Origin: Fremontodendron californicum
Lineage: Eukaryota; Streptophyta; Magnoliopsida; Malvales; Malvaceae
Length of the DNA: 64,000 nucleotides
Assembly (NCBI GenBank): GCA_030761205.1
Contig: JAULJL010000015.1
Span: 12,901,501 to 12,965,500 of the forward strand
Direction of reading: 5' to 3'
A model generated the notes under the pieces. The model was not told the origin of the DNA, made no database searches, and saw only the letters and a program-made list of their open reading frames with translations. Shown here in pieces: positions 1 to 13,080 of the stretch. Position numbers and translations under genes: made by a program. The stretch's first letter is position 1. Each line of letters opens with the position of its first letter.

Positions 1-730
1 TGAACTTAGAGAAACTATTTCTCCTAAATTCATCATACTCTGGCCAGAGATTCCATTAAGTTAACTTAAGCCAAGAACATATGAGATATGTCTATGTCAC
101 TTGGAGTGGTGAATCCTCTCTGGATCACTAATCCATCTTCGTATGGTTCATGTCATACCCAAAACCACCCTACCATAAGCATCCCTTCATTTGGAACCCG
201 TTCGTGATGGAATCAAAGTATGACATTCTCCATACAAGATGACTTGGTATCACAAGTCAGAGGACTACTTACACGACTGACACGTGAGAACGTTTCCATA
301 GACACTTGAATGACAATACCAAATGGAGTTCTCATAACGGGCCATGTTCAGTGAACTTGTTCAACAGAAAAGTACCTACATGTTATCCTAAAGTATCCCT
401 TATACTTCAATACATGAGATCAGTTGCTTACTAAGTAAGTAGGCTTAACATGTACTAGTCTTTGAGCATTGCCAATGCCTCGTCTTGGCAATACAATGAC
501 TAGGAACCGTTTTAAGAACATGGCTTTGATGCATAAGGATCTCACAATTATAAATAATTCCTTTGCAATGCCTTTATGTTCCATGGGCTCTATCCGATTA
601 GTACTTAATAACTCTTTATCATTGTGCTTATATGAAGGAAAGCCTTGTATCACTAAGATATAGTGATAGGTTTGCATTATTGGTAGTTTATGCCTGACCA
701 AACCGATTGGCTCTAGGGCATATACCAACA
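1..730 (-). mobile_element. 3' LTR of a Copia-like LTR retrotransposon, cut by window edge
   Basis: This stretch aligns without a net gap to 8267-8996, so both are the same 730-bp part of one LTR. It ends in CCAACA, the inverse of the TGTTGG start expected on the minus strand. By eye I count roughly 45 mismatches (about 6%), mostly transitions, so the insertion is not recent. The rest of this LTR lies to the left of the window. Short reading frames inside it are chance. Confidence 0.88.
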
Positions 731-741
731 ATCTCCCACTT
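731..741 (-). other. Polypurine tract of the LTR element
   Basis: On the minus strand this reads AAGTGGGAGAT and directly abuts the TGTTGG start of the 3' LTR. This is the usual plus-strand priming site of plant Copia elements. It fixes the element's orientation as minus. Confidence 0.85.
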
Positions 742-2338
742 GCACTAAGCCAATCGCTAATGCATCCAATGCCGAACTCTTTCGATTAGCAATTGTGTCT
801 TTACTAGGACATAGCTTCAGTACTTTATTGTGAGAATATGTTTCGATCTTATACTTTTGATAATCTCTATTATCATAGTCACAATACTTATTCGGATCAC
901 AATGAAACCCGATTCCTTATGGCTCATGTTGTTACTTTAACAACTAGGAATCTTTCAATTAGCCCAATGAGCTATGGATCCAAACATTCTTTTTGTAGCC
1001 TTAAACAAACGGTTTATATTCTGACTTAGAATATAAATAATTCAGTCCTCTCTGATTTGAAATGTTTCCAAATGACTGAATTCATTTACATCATAACGTT
1101 AAGTCACTTGTTGGATTTTCTCTATGTTAAACTTATTTAACATTTAATCCAATCGTTTGTTGCTAAATTTGTTAGATCTTAGCATTACTGTTGATTTACT
1201 TTTTAGTCATCAATGTATTTGATATACAATGTTCAATGAGTAATCCTCATTACTCCCACTAACCCTTAGGTGTGCACAAAAGATATCTCATCCTTTTGAC
1301 AAATTCAACTCTTGAATGTCACTATCAAAACTGGATATCTTAATCCATTGTCTAACAATGTTTTATTAAGTGGACTCATCTCTTATGAGTTATGCATCAC
1401 AATGCATCCTACTTAATCATTATGTTTATTAGACTCATCACGTATGAGTAATGCATCATAATGCATCCTACTAAATCTTTGTGTCTTTATGCATCCTATG
1501 CATAATATCGGATTTCAACCTATGACTTTTAACTTTTAAACTGTCATAAAACTCCCACTGTTTCCTACTTGTGTAGAAACATTCAAAGTAAACTAATTTA
1601 CTTTCCTATGGGATGTGAATTCAAAACTCTTTTGAATGCACATTTGTAATCTTAAAACTAAACATCTCATATCCTATATGAATGTTTATTTTACCATTAC
1701 AACTTGAAATCCTTTATAGGTTAGTGTCTCGGCAATCTTGGTTATTTGGAGCATCATGGATCTTACTATGTCATTACATAGTGATGTCCATCCAATTCAT
1801 CTTCTATGAATTCTATTAGATAATCAATCAATTTAATTTCAAGCCATTCTTCATTTAGATTATATCTTAATAAGAATGCTCGTTAACTAAATTAGTTTCA
1901 TAATCTCATTATGAAATTACTTGAGCCAAATCTCATCTAATTGTCAAGTTTTGTATAAGATTTCCATTGATTCATAATCAAAGAAACTACTAGTATTCAT
2001 ATACTTTAATCTTATACTTTAACTTGAACAATCTTTGATTATCTTTTATGCAAGTTTCTAGTTTTTATGAGTGTAATAAGATCAAGATATGGAACAAATT
2101 CCATATGACCTTTCGGTTCATTCTAGGATGAATGGCCAAGCATCTAATGCTAGCATAATCGAAATATCAATGATACTGTTTCTAAAACATTCATCATGAA
2201 TAGTTTGGCAAGCTTGATCAAGTATCAACTAAGGTTGCCACCTCCTTGGTCTTATCCTTTTTCACTTCTCCTTGTCATTAGTTCCATCTATATGTCATAC
2301 ATATCTTTGAACCAATTTTATAGGTATCATATACCTAA

Positions 2339-4639
2339 GGGCGGGTTTGGTTCGGTAAATGTAAGATTGTGATTGGTAATAGAATTCCCCCTTACAAGAT
2401 GACGAAGTCACATTTTCGTGAATCTTACATGTATGCGTTTGGTTGACCGTTCCTTCATTTAAGATGATCATGTTTGGTTGGCAGGAATGTAACATTATGA
2501 AATCCTCACATTACTAAAATACCCATGCCTTTGTACAAGCCAATAGTAGATTTAGACTTGCAGCGTGCTTTTAAACTAAGCATTCATGCAGCCTAAAACA
2601 AATTCACAATTTTACAAATAATTTTGAATTGAATTACATCCAACCAATTCATGCACATCCAACCAATAATTTCGAATTGAAGTACATTAGTAGCTAAACT
2701 AAACATGACCTAGAGCTGTTAACATATGCATAGCTATTTTACCAAGCAAGTCATAAACAGTTTTACAAAAGTGTTTTCCATGACATCTCAAAAGATAAGC
2801 CACGAAGTCAAATATTAGTGTATGCAATTACAAAAAGTTCCTCCACTGCATCTACAAACTCCTCGTCTTCAACATCAGGTTCCTCCACTGTATCAAGTTC
2901 ATCCACTGCATCAGCATCAAGTTCAAAACAATAGCATTTTGAACATAGTATCCATAATCTCCAATTGTAAAATTAGAATTTTAACCAGTCGCATCTTCTT
3001 TCTTATTGCTAAACGAGCCATAACTGTTATAACCAACCAAATATTAAATATTAGAAAAGATTTTCAAAACATACACAAGATCTTGTAAGAATTTACTAAA
3101 TCCCAAGTATATATTTGTGATCAAACAACACAACAATTATGAACAAAAAAAAGAAAAAAAAATCAAGAAACTATCACTAAAAGAATGTGGTTATCATTAG
3201 ATTCTATTATGCAAATAAACTAAATAGCATTAGATTCTATTATGCAATTTTTAAATAGAAAAGGCAGCTGTCATTTACCTGAATTCTGAAGTTTGGAAAT
3301 TGGAAGCAAATTATTAGAACAGGAACTTTCTTTTAAATAGCCCCCCACCCCAATGGATGTAGCCAACAAAAAACTGAACTAGACATGTCTAATATAGATT
3401 CAAATTCTGATAAGTGCTGATGGGAACAAATCTAATCCAAGTGGGGAGACGATGTTTTAATAATTATCCAAAACAAAAAAAAAGTTATCAAAAATTCTAT
3501 CAAAACTTATCAAAATTATATCGTAAGTTATCAAAATTATATCAAAAGTTACTAAATTTTTTATAAATTGCATTACTTTTCAGAATGTGTTGTGGATTGT
3601 TTGTCGGTTTGAGTTATAAGCTAAAAATTATTAAAGCCGGTTTTTCCAAACCACCACTCATCAAATTCTAACCATCTTTCTCATATGCCAACTATAATTA
3701 ATTCCTTCCAACTATTCAACCAATCTTCTCTTCCCCTTCCACCCATTTGAATAAACCTTAAAAAGATCAGTAGTATAATAATACTTTTATCTATTTTTAA
3801 TTAATTTTAACACCTCCTGTCCTGAGGTAATCAATCTATTTTCTATCTATCAATTATTAGAATACTTTCTGTTCTTGCATTTCAAAAATTCAACAAAAAT
3901 TTGGTACATGGTACCAAGTAGCACAATTTCAAGCATTTTGAAAAGAAAAAAAAAAGAATCATAAAAGCCCAAAAACAATAGGGAAAGGCAACGATTCGGG
4001 AGCACCAGGACAATAGGAAGAGGCAACGATTCGGGAGCACCAAGAAAAAAAAAACAAGGACAATAGGGATTATCTCATTGAATGTAACGAAAGGAAAGGC
4101 AAAATCCAAAATCGAAACCCTAAACCTAAACCCCCAATATTTGAAACCCAAAACATTAAAACCAAAACCAAAACCCTAAACCTTCAATCTGACATGCAAA
4201 CACAAAATCAATAACTTAAAATAAATATAAATCAACGATTTCGAAATGAAATCATACCTGGATTTCGAATAGGAGAGGCAACGATTCGGGAGAAGTCGAT
4301 AGGGAGAGGCAACGATCCAGGTAGAAATCGAGACCAGAGGAAGAGTGACTGCCAACTAAAATGTTATTTCATAAATATCGTGAGGTCGTGGCATTGGGGG
4401 TGTTATTTCATTATGTTATTAAGGGAAAAAGTGGCAAAAATGTTACATTACGGGCGTAATGTAACCTAACTTCAGAGAGAGGAGGGTATGAAATTACACC
4501 CAATATGACTCAATTTTGACACTGTAGCTAATATCATATTACCGAGCTTGCAGAATGTTAGAGAACCAAACGTGGTAATCTCATGACGGAATGTAAGATT
4601 ACGGCCTGTAATGAAAGATTCACCGAACCAAACCCGCCC
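2339..4639. mobile_element. Nested PIF/Harbinger-like DNA transposon (2.3 kb, non-autonomous)
   Basis: The left end reads GGGCGGGTTTGGTTCGGT and the right end is its exact inverse (4622-4639). The similarity continues imperfectly inward with ATGTAAGATTAC-type motifs. Both ends are flanked by TAA (2336-2338 and 4640-4642), the 3-bp target duplication of the PIF/Harbinger superfamily. No transposase frame is present. The inside contains a repeated GGCAACGATTCGGGAG motif (about 3988, 4024 and 4277) and telomere-like AAACCCTAAAC runs (4115-4185). The element sits inside the LTR retrotransposon, so it is the younger of the two insertions. Confidence 0.85.
3980..4330. repeat. Short GGCAACGATTCGGGAG repeats and telomere-like tract
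   Basis: Inside the Harbinger-like element, GGCAACGATTCGGGAG occurs three times with a fourth degenerate copy near 4307. Between them lie AAACCCTAAACCTAAACCCCC and AAACCCTAAACC (about 4115-4185), which resemble the plant telomere unit. The tract is too short and impure to be an interstitial telomere array. Confidence 0.6.
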
Positions 4640-7169
4640 TAAAGGTAGTGAAAACAAACTCATAATAACCATGAAGTAAGACTTCTCAAGTTTCACTTTC
4701 CTTCAAGTATCAAATATACTTCTTGCATTTAAGCCTCCAATGCCTTGCATTGCCACAATGATGGTTTGTCCCTTTAACAATATCAATTTCTTTCTTCATC
4801 TCATCATCCTAACTTTGAAGAACGTTTCTTTGGTTACCTTTCCCTGGTGGAAGTAACAAAGTGGATGACCTTCTAGTCTAGTGAGCACATTTAGCAACAC
4901 CAATCGGTTTATGTTGTAATACAACACGACTTGCAAATTTCTCTTAGACAATGAAGAAAGAACTAAGTCCATACTTAGATTATGATCCATAAACCAAGTT
5001 TCTCAAACTTGTTGATGCATCCATTAGCACATGATGCCTCATAGGCTACCTTCTAACATCTTTCATTGGAACAATTCCTTGATATGTTGAACTTCTCATT
5101 GCTAAATACCTTATAGAACAATTCTTTAAGGTCATGGATCATTAAGGACATAGACATTCATTTCATATCCATCACAATCTTTATTGTGCAATTGATTAGT
5201 GAAATCGATTTTAAATAGTTTTCATCAAGTATGCAATCAAGTGACTAGTTAACCTGTCATGACAATTTATATCTGATATAAACAATGCATATAATAGTCA
5301 TTATGCAAATTGCAATCATTAAAACTAGGTTTTAGACTTTAAATGATTGTTCTCACTATTTTATCAACAAAGTAGCCCTCCTCTACTATTCGAGAAATTT
5401 AACTTTTAAACTTCTTAGTGAGCAAAGACCCCTTTCATCCCACCATGACCTTGAGTGACTCAACAAGCCATGTTGAAACTAATTGAGTAGGTAACTTTGC
5501 TTACCAATTGCATCTCTATGCAACTCCTTGATTAGTTAGGTGACAACTTTTTGCCTAAATGCATCATATGCATTTCGCCTAACCTTTGCCTCTAAATGTC
5601 ATGCGGTCAAGTTTTAAAGCATCCGGATAACATAACACTTAGTGAGTAAGACACACCTTCATTAACTCAAACATATTCATACAGTAGTTTGACCTTGAGT
5701 GACTCAACAAGCCTCCTACTGGAAGAACTCTGGTTATCTTATTAAAATGGTGGAAGGCAACTTATCCTATGTAACATGGACTCAATATAATTTAATGAGG
5801 GATTTTTTTATTTCATTAATTAGGTCTCATTGCTTTTCTTTGTTGATTGACATGCATAGCATTTATTCAAATATATATCACATATATAAATTCAAAAATA
5901 AATCTATCTCATGCAATCTACTAGGATGATTATGGACTTTAAAAATACCAAAAAGAAAATTTAACCATCCATGACCTAAGTCAAAGGTCTAAGTCCATAA
6001 CCATCCTTATGCTTTCATAATCACATCATAAAGCATAAAATAAATGCAAACATATTTAATATCACTTAGTAATATTGTGTGTCATTTAAGGAAAGTAATA
6101 TTTAAACTCATTCAAATATATTTGGCTCAAATTATTTAGCAATTTTAATTTTAATTCAATTTACTTGAGTCCTAACCCATTAGGATTCTTTGAATTAAAA
6201 TCTTCCATCTAATTAAACAATTTAATTAGATTTCCTAAGACCTTAGGAAGTTCAAGTTTGATTAGGAAACATTCTCTACAAGGAAAGTTTCATATCTTCT
6301 CCTAACTTTTAGGAGTCCTTGTTCAATTAGAAAACAATTTTCACAAGGATAGCTTAGGTGCATTCCTAACTCTTAGGAATCCAATCTTGACTAGGAAACA
6401 ATTTCCATAAGTCCAAATTTCAAAGAATCAGAATTTCCAAAAATAGAAGGTGATGCCCTAACACACAACTTTTGTGTGTAGCCGCCTCCTATTTTTAGTA
6501 AGTCACTATGCCATAATCGGCAGCCCTTGTTTGGGGAAACTATTGCCTCAAGCAGCCGCCTCTTTTGGTGGCTAAGTGGTGAAAAATTCACACACTCTTC
6601 ATCCTTTGATTTTCAGCCAATTATACCTACAATTTAAGAATCAAATTCAAGAACTCAAGGCTGCCCAAAAAATTCCAGTAACCATGCAAACTATTTGCAC
6701 AACTTTGAGAGGCAGTTTCGGCAATAAAAAAATCAAAAAATTCACAAAAAATTACAGCGTCAAGATAGACATGTTTAGGACTTCTCCTCAAATTTTTAGA
6801 ATTTTTAGACACCTCTAACCATGTCAAAATCGCAACTTACAGCAGGTGTGCAGAAAAAACCTACACTTGTGTTCTTCAAAATTCAAGCACCAAAACCAAT
6901 CCAATCCAAATCAAATCCAAACTTGTTTCTTTTAACTTATATGTGTCATGCAATCATATGGCAAGGTTAAATATTGATCAAATCAATTTTAAACATGTTC
7001 TAAACAATTTAAAACACCAAGATCAGATTGCATATAGAAGCTGTCCAGAATTGAAACAAAGCAGAAAACATTTTTCTTGAGGGAACTTTGCTAAACTGAC
7101 ACATAATTTAATCCAATTGAATATTACCAAGAATTAAACATGTAAATCACAAGAAAACTTACAAGCTAT

Positions 7170-7181
7170 GCTCTGATACCA
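7170..7181 (-). other. Primer-binding site for initiator tRNA-Met
   Basis: On the minus strand this reads TGGTATCAGAGC, complementary to the 3' end of plant initiator methionine tRNA. It lies one base downstream of the 5' LTR. This is the standard minus-strand primer site of many plant LTR retrotransposons. Confidence 0.88.
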
Positions 7182-7182
7182 C

Positions 7183-8996
7183 TGTTGGGATTCAACCTCA
7201 TGCTTAAACAATAATCAAATTAAAGAAGAACATGAACGCAGCAGAATAATAAACAAAGAGATAGCCGAATCTAACAGGATCATGCTTATAAAATTTTAAT
7301 GCGATCTTGTAATTATAAAGCATACATACGAATAAGATTCATACCTTAACTCAAAGATCTAGTAATCTTGAGTTTACAAACAGCCCACTCAATCTTGAAC
7401 ACCAAGCAGTGAATCCGAGACTTCAAGCCACACAAGTGTCTGGCCTCTAACGATGATCCACACAAGATGATCAAGAGAACCTTCATAAGGTAGGAATGGA
7501 GTCCTGCCAAAAACCATGCTAGTGGTTTAGGTTTCAAAAACCTCTCCCCATCTAAACATCCATGGCCGAATGCTTCATAAGCATCAAGAAGAAGACAACG
7601 TTTTTCTTTCTCCTCCGGGTTTGGTGCGCCAACCACAAGGATTATCTTGATCTTCTTTCTTCTTCACTCTATGCCTTTGCTCTCTTGAAAGGAAACATTT
7701 TTCTCTCTAGCAATCCATGAAGAGGCAAGGAGGAAGAAAGAAATCAAGAAGAATACACCAAAAGCACAAAGCACATCTCATGTGCGGCTAGGCCATTAGG
7801 GTGATCGGACGGCAACATGTTTCTTTATATAGGGGGCGGCAACACTCCAGGGTTTGACTAAGGGATACAACATAACTCTTATGTATTTGCTCTTAAGTCA
7901 TTCCACTTAATTAAATTATTTAATTAAGTCCTTATTGATTAAATTCTCGATTTAATCAATTAGGCTCATTCCATTTTAATTTCTTAATTCACCTTTCTGT
8001 GTGTGACCCATTAGGCTTCCAATATGTTGGCAATAAATATAAATTAATCTAATTAATTTATACTCATAGATCATGAGTGAACTCTAGCAAGCCATCATGA
8101 CCACCCAAATACTGGAGAGTCAAGTTAGTCTCGACATAACCTTTCGTGTTCAATCTATCAGTGTAATTTGGTCTTTTCACCAAATATCCCAAAAAGACCA
8201 TGAGCATGGTGCAGCGTCTACTCATGTTCAATCCATATTAGTTCTTGCAGCTATTGGTTAACTTTGTGAACTTAGAGAAACTATTTCTCCTAAATTCATC
8301 ATACTCTGGCCAGAGATTCCATTAAGTTAACTTAAGCCAATAACATATTAGATATGTCTATGTCACTTGGAGTGGTGAATTCTCTCTGGATCACTAATCC
8401 ATCTTCGTATGGTTCATGTCATACCCAAAACCACCCTACCATAAGCATCCCTTCATTCCGAACCCGTTCGTGATGGAATCAAAGTATGACATTCTCCATA
8501 CAAGATGACCTGGTATCAAAAGTTTGAGGACTACTTACATGACTGACACGTGAGAACGTTTCCATAGACACTTGAGTGACAATACCAAATGGAGTTCTCA
8601 CAGCGGGCCATGTTCAGTAAACTTGTTCAATAGACAAGCACCTACATGTTATCCTAAAGTATCCCTTATACTTCAACACGTGAGATCAGTTGCTTACTAA
8701 GTAAGTAGGCTTAACATGTATTAGTTTTTCAGTATTGTCAATGTCCCGTCTTGGCAATACGATGACCAGAAATCGTTTTAGGAACATGGCTTTGATGCAT
8801 AAGGATCTCACTATTATAAATAATTCATTTGCAATGCCTTTATGTTCCATGGGTTTCATCCGATTAGTACTTAATAACTCTTTATCATTGTACTAACATG
8901 AAGGAAAACATTGTATCACTAAGATATAGTGATGGGTTTGCATTATTGATAATTTATGCCTGACCAAACCGATTGGCTCTAGGGCATATACCAACA
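7183..8996 (-). mobile_element. Complete 5' LTR (1814 bp)
   Basis: Starts TGTTGGGA and ends ATACCAACA on the plus strand, giving TGTTGG/CCAACA inverted termini. Its last 730 bp pair with 1-730. The primer-binding site beside its left edge shows that this is the 5' LTR of a minus-strand element. A TATA motif lies at 7823-7831. The 96-codon frame at 7346-7636 (minus) has no recognisable domain and I treat it as chance. Confidence 0.88.
7823..7831 (-). promoter_or_regulatory. TATA box of the retrotransposon LTR promoter
   Basis: The minus strand reads TATATAAAG followed by AAACATG, next to a small GC-rich patch. It is the best TATA match in the LTR and would place the start of R about 30 bp further, near 7795. 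Confidence 0.5.
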
Positions 8997-11314
8997 GTAA
9001 ATTACAGTAAAAGTTGGCTGTTGATTGAATTTTTCTTTTTAATTAATTTCTAAAAGGATTGATTGATAACTTGAATTCATTTAGTTGGATATTTCTTTTA
9101 GCTACTCAAATTCTAATAGACGAGGTTTTAGTGAATATCATTCATTATGGAAACCTGAAACAAGGAGGGACATTCAAGTGTAACTCGACTACTGAAATTG
9201 TTCCAAATCAGATGTGGTAAATTTCATTCAAAAATTTATTTTCAATCTTTTTGTTGTTTATATTCGTATTTGACTAGCTTGTAACTTGTTTCATCATGTT
9301 AAATTAGGACTTTTCCCTGTAAAATGACTTCTAAGTTGGTTTAGTTGATGAGAACTTTGATTGGATGCCAAAAGAGGTAAATCATTGCAACTAAGCATTT
9401 AAAAGATCTTGTGAGATTTCAGTGTCTATAATGCATGTTCATGCTCAAGGTAAGATTTTCCTTGTATTCTTTTTAATTTTCCAGAATTTGAGAATTTGTT
9501 TGCCTTTTTTTTTTTTTTTAAATCGACAATCATCCACATAATTAAGATAAAAAAATTATAGGTAATTCATATTGCTTGCCCGCGAGTCTGTCTTACCTAA
9601 CTGCATCCTTACTTACAGTTGTTAACTTAGGATGATAACTAGATCTAGTTATTAGTTAGGGGAAGAAAAAACTTGAAGAAATCTAGTTTTACATGCTAGT
9701 GTTGTCATAAATTTTGTTAGCAAGAGTTAGAACTCTTTTTCCTATGCAACGAAAAAAATAATAATTAAAAACATGTATGATAGTATAATTTTATTCTTGT
9801 ATTCCTATTAGTGAATAATTAGCATGTTGGTGCATTGAAAGATGACACTTATCATTGAAGATGAACAATAATTAACTAAGGTGAAGGATTGGATCGATAG
9901 AATCTTATTGATTATGGTCTCTCAATGGTAAGATACTTTTTCATTTTAGGCAGTTTATTAAATAAGCAAAAAGTTCTTTTCTAATTCATATTTGTCTAGT
10001 TATTTGCTTGCTTGTTGCTTACAATACTTTATTTAGAAAATATAATGAAAAAAGTTGAATATATATTGTTGCAGGTAAAACAAGAACTGAAATATCTCCT
10101 GATTTGCGAGGTTGTTGAAGATTATATGAAGGTGAGTGAACTTTTTATTGTTTATCTACAATATATATAAAAACACGAATGTAGAGAATTTTTTAAACGG
10201 ACGAAAATAACTATTGTTATACATTATATTACTAATTTATCCAATTTATAAATAAGAATTCTGATTCTATTGAAAGACTTTAGTTAAATAGATTCATTTG
10301 ATAATAAAAAAGAGAGTTAAAATTTATATTGAATTACTTTATTTTCAAAGTTATAATTTTTTATTATTAATCTTAAAAAGTAAAAAGAATGTTACATTAA
10401 TCTATTTTAAATCATAATGCAAAATTTGATTATTTATATAATATGAATATATAAATTTTTTTTTATATAAATAAATAAGTTTTTATAATATAATATAAAA
10501 TATTTTATATTATATTATATTATAAATTGTAATAAGATTTATTTCATTCTTATTTATGATTTTGTATTATAAATATTAATAAAATTTATCATTGAAAATT
10601 TTAATATCATGATAGATTTGTTTAAAAAAAAAAAAAAAAAAATTATTAGAATATTTTAGATAATGATTTTAACAATTAAATATAATAAAATAATATTTTA
10701 TTTTATGAGTTTAAATTTTATGAATTTATATCATTTTACTATTAATTATTTTTATTTTTATATTTTATTTTATGATTTTAATTTATTTTATTTATTTTAC
10801 CAATCTTATAATTTTCTTAAATTAGTGTCAATGAATGAATGATGGATTATTTTCAAAGTATTTATTATCTATCATGATTATAATCCTACTATAGTTTTAA
10901 TTTACTTCTACCAAAAATTTCATTAATTTTTTTTGAAATTTTGAAATTATCAAATTTAATATCACTTAATATAGTTTTTACTTATATCCTACAAAAGTAG
11001 TGTTAGGTTTAGATTAAAAACTTACAAATAAGTTAAAATTTTTAAAATAGTAGTGGTATAATATACAATATGTTTAAAGATAAAGTGTTTGTCAACTTTT
11101 TTTTATTTATTTTAATAATTATATTTTGTCTTTCTTTATTATTTTTAATTATTTTTTTGTATTATGGGTTTGATTTGCTTTGCATGATTTTGTTGTTGGT
11201 TGCATTATCAGTGTAGTGATTTTATTTTGAAATATATTTAGTCGTAACATATTAGTAGTACTATTTGTCAATAGGCCTAAGCTAATGAAACGAATATATG
11301 AAATTAAATGTGTA
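8997..11314. other. AT-rich intergenic DNA with decayed coding scraps
   Basis: No intact gene. Scraps such as 9840-9930 and 10070-10135 have less biased composition and GT-type boundaries (for example AAGGTGAGTG near 10130), as if exons of a decayed gene remained, but every frame has stops and I recognise no family. From 10150 to 11110 the sequence is almost pure A/T with long homopolymers. Confidence 0.4.
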
Positions 11315-11625
11315 TTGGAAGACATGCTCATGGGTCGAGCAGTCCCCTGGCCCGACAAGTCCGGCCCAATATATTTTGTGATCCAGCTCGGCCCGATCCG
11401 AATCATTGTCAAGTAATAAAAAAATATTTTTTTATTTAAATTTAATTATAAATATTAATATAAAAATAAAAATAAAAATATTTTGTAATTATTTTTTGAA
11501 AAGTGAATCGAGCCAGCCCTGGCCTGCCTAGGGTCGAACTTGGGTAAGGAAGAAAAAAAATCTGAGCTTGGGTAAGGAAGAAAAAAAATCTAAGCCGCGA
11601 CCTGACCCATAAGCTAGTCTAGTAT
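11315..11625. repeat. Short element with GGCCCG-rich ends and AT-rich core, copy A
   Basis: GC-rich left arm (CATGGGTCGAGC, GGCCCGACAAGTCCGGCCC), then an AT core typical of the family (TTTAAATTTAATTATAAATA), then a right arm with GACCTGACCCATAAGC. The two arms are roughly inverse to each other. The right arm contains an exact local duplication of GAGCTTGGGTAAGGAAG. Related copies lie at 19702, 33715, 34476, 35472 and 36315. Confidence 0.5.
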
Positions 11626-12089
11626 TAGGCTATAGAGATGAAATTGCGTGATCTTATAATATCTTAGAGAATCTTTCATTCTCACAGAATTTAATCCATT
11701 TATAAAAATTATCGTCTTTATTAATTACCTTTTTTAAAAAAAATTGGATAAATTAATATTTTATCATCCAAAAAGTATGTCAAATAACTTGTTATAAAAT
11801 ATATTCTTACAATGTTATCTTTTACTAAAAATTTGTTTATGTAATTGTTAGATATTTTGCTTACAGGGAGTTAAAATTAATATTTGTTACACAATAAATC
11901 AATGGTTTATCTTCTACTTCCATTACTTTGTCGAATGGAGAATCAAATGTTTACCATAACAGAGTAAGTAAAGAACGGGATTGGGGTGAGAAGAAAGTTA
12001 GTTTATTGAAAACAGCTGCTGAATCGAGAGTTTTTTATGATTAAAAATGTCAGGGGTAGAATAAGAGAATCCAACAATAATTATTACAT

Positions 12090-12290
12090 GATGGAATTAT
12101 AATTTGAAGAGTTGGAAGGAAAGATAGATGGATTAATAAGAAAGCTAAATGAACTAAGAAGAAAATGAGAAGATGCTGAATATGAAAATAGATTAAACAG
12201 GGAACTACTTGCAACTGTTAAATCATCTGAGAGTGTTGAAAAGGATATATATTATGAAGCAAAAGCACACAAAAAATCTCCTATTGGGGT
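12090..12290 (+). pseudogene. Remnant of a coiled-coil coding sequence, family unknown
   Basis: Read on the plus strand, the region encodes a charged, heptad-like stretch (FEELEGKIDGLIRKLNELRRK, stop, EDAEYENRLNRELL) broken by an in-frame TGA near 12167. A similar scrap with stops lies at 11920-12070. The pattern looks like a decayed coiled-coil gene, possibly kinesin-like. I cannot name the parent. Confidence 0.25.
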
Positions 12291-12317
12291 CTCTGTTTGA
12301 CACCTGTTTAGGTGTCT

Positions 12318-12400
12318 ATGATTGACACTTGTTTTAATTTTTTTGTTTATTTGAGTAAAACAACGTCATAATAAGAAGTTGGAAAACGGAAGAAAAAAAA
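12318..12400. repeat. Direct duplication, copy 1 (partner 13008-13100)
   Basis: TGACACTTG through GGAAAACGGAAGAAAAAA is repeated at 13008-13100 with a few differences. The inverted-repeat element at 12402-12982 lies between the copies, at the A-run that ends copy 1. Confidence 0.65.
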
Positions 12401-12401
12401 A

Positions 12402-12982
12402 GGATAATATGAAAAACATGCAGTCTATAAGAAATTATTGTGACATGGTATAATAAATAAAAGTTATTTGAAAAAGAGAAATGAATAATTAGAAATTGTT
12501 AATAAAGATATTGTAAAGACAAAATTATCCTTGATAAAAAAACTTTCTCCTCTCTTTTTCTTTTATTTTTTAATTTACTTTTTATTAAAAAATAAATATT
12601 CTGAAAATAAAATTTTTTAATTTTAAAAAATAAATTTTTAAATATTTTATTTACTTTTTTTAATTAAAAAATTTAAAATAATAAAAATAATATGCCTAAA
12701 AATAATTTTTCTTAATTTTTTTAAAATTTTTTTAAATTTTTAAAAAATATATATATTTAAATATTTTATTTTTTAAATTTATTTTTAATTAAAATTTTTA
12801 AAAAATAATATTTTTTTAATGAAAGAAAAAGAAAAAGTAAATTTTTTAATGAAGGATAATTTTGTCTAAACAATATATTTTATAATAATTTCTAATTATT
12901 CATTTCTCTTTTTCAAATAATTTTTATTCATTATACCATTTCACAATAATTCTCTGTGGACTGCATGTTTTTCATATTTTCC
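12402..12982. mobile_element. Fold-back MITE with about 130-bp inverted ends
   Basis: The left arm, starting GGATAATATGAAAAACATGC, is matched in inverse by the right arm ending GCATGTTTTTCATATTTTCC. Similarity continues for about 130 bp, including GAGAAATGAATAATTAGAAA and ACAAAATTATCCTT. The core is A/T only and no protein is encoded. It is flanked by A-runs, so the target duplication cannot be read. Confidence 0.75.
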
Positions 12983-13080
12983 CCAAAAAAAAAGGAATCG
13001 AGTTCAAAAGTGACACTTGGTTTTTATTTTTTTGTTTATACTTGAGTAAAACAATGTCATAAGAAGAATTTGGAAAACTG

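Larger units (their letters stand above)
731..7182 (-). mobile_element. Internal region of a non-autonomous or decayed LTR retrotransposon
   Basis: This DNA lies between the polypurine tract (731-741) and the primer-binding site (7170-7181). Removing the nested DNA transposon at 2339-4639 leaves about 4.15 kb. No reading frame is longer than about 100 codons, and I recognise no gag, protease, integrase, reverse transcriptase or RNase H motif on the minus strand. With a 1.8-kb LTR and no proteins, it resembles a large retrotransposon derivative (LARD) that would need enzymes from another element. A heavily decayed autonomous element is the alternative. Confidence 0.7.

Noticed and set aside
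4115..4185. Interstitial telomere
   Set aside because: Only a few imperfect AAACCCTAAA units inside a transposon, not an array.
7346..7636. 96-codon minus frame in the LTR
   Set aside because: No domain, and LTRs do not normally encode proteins; treated as chance.
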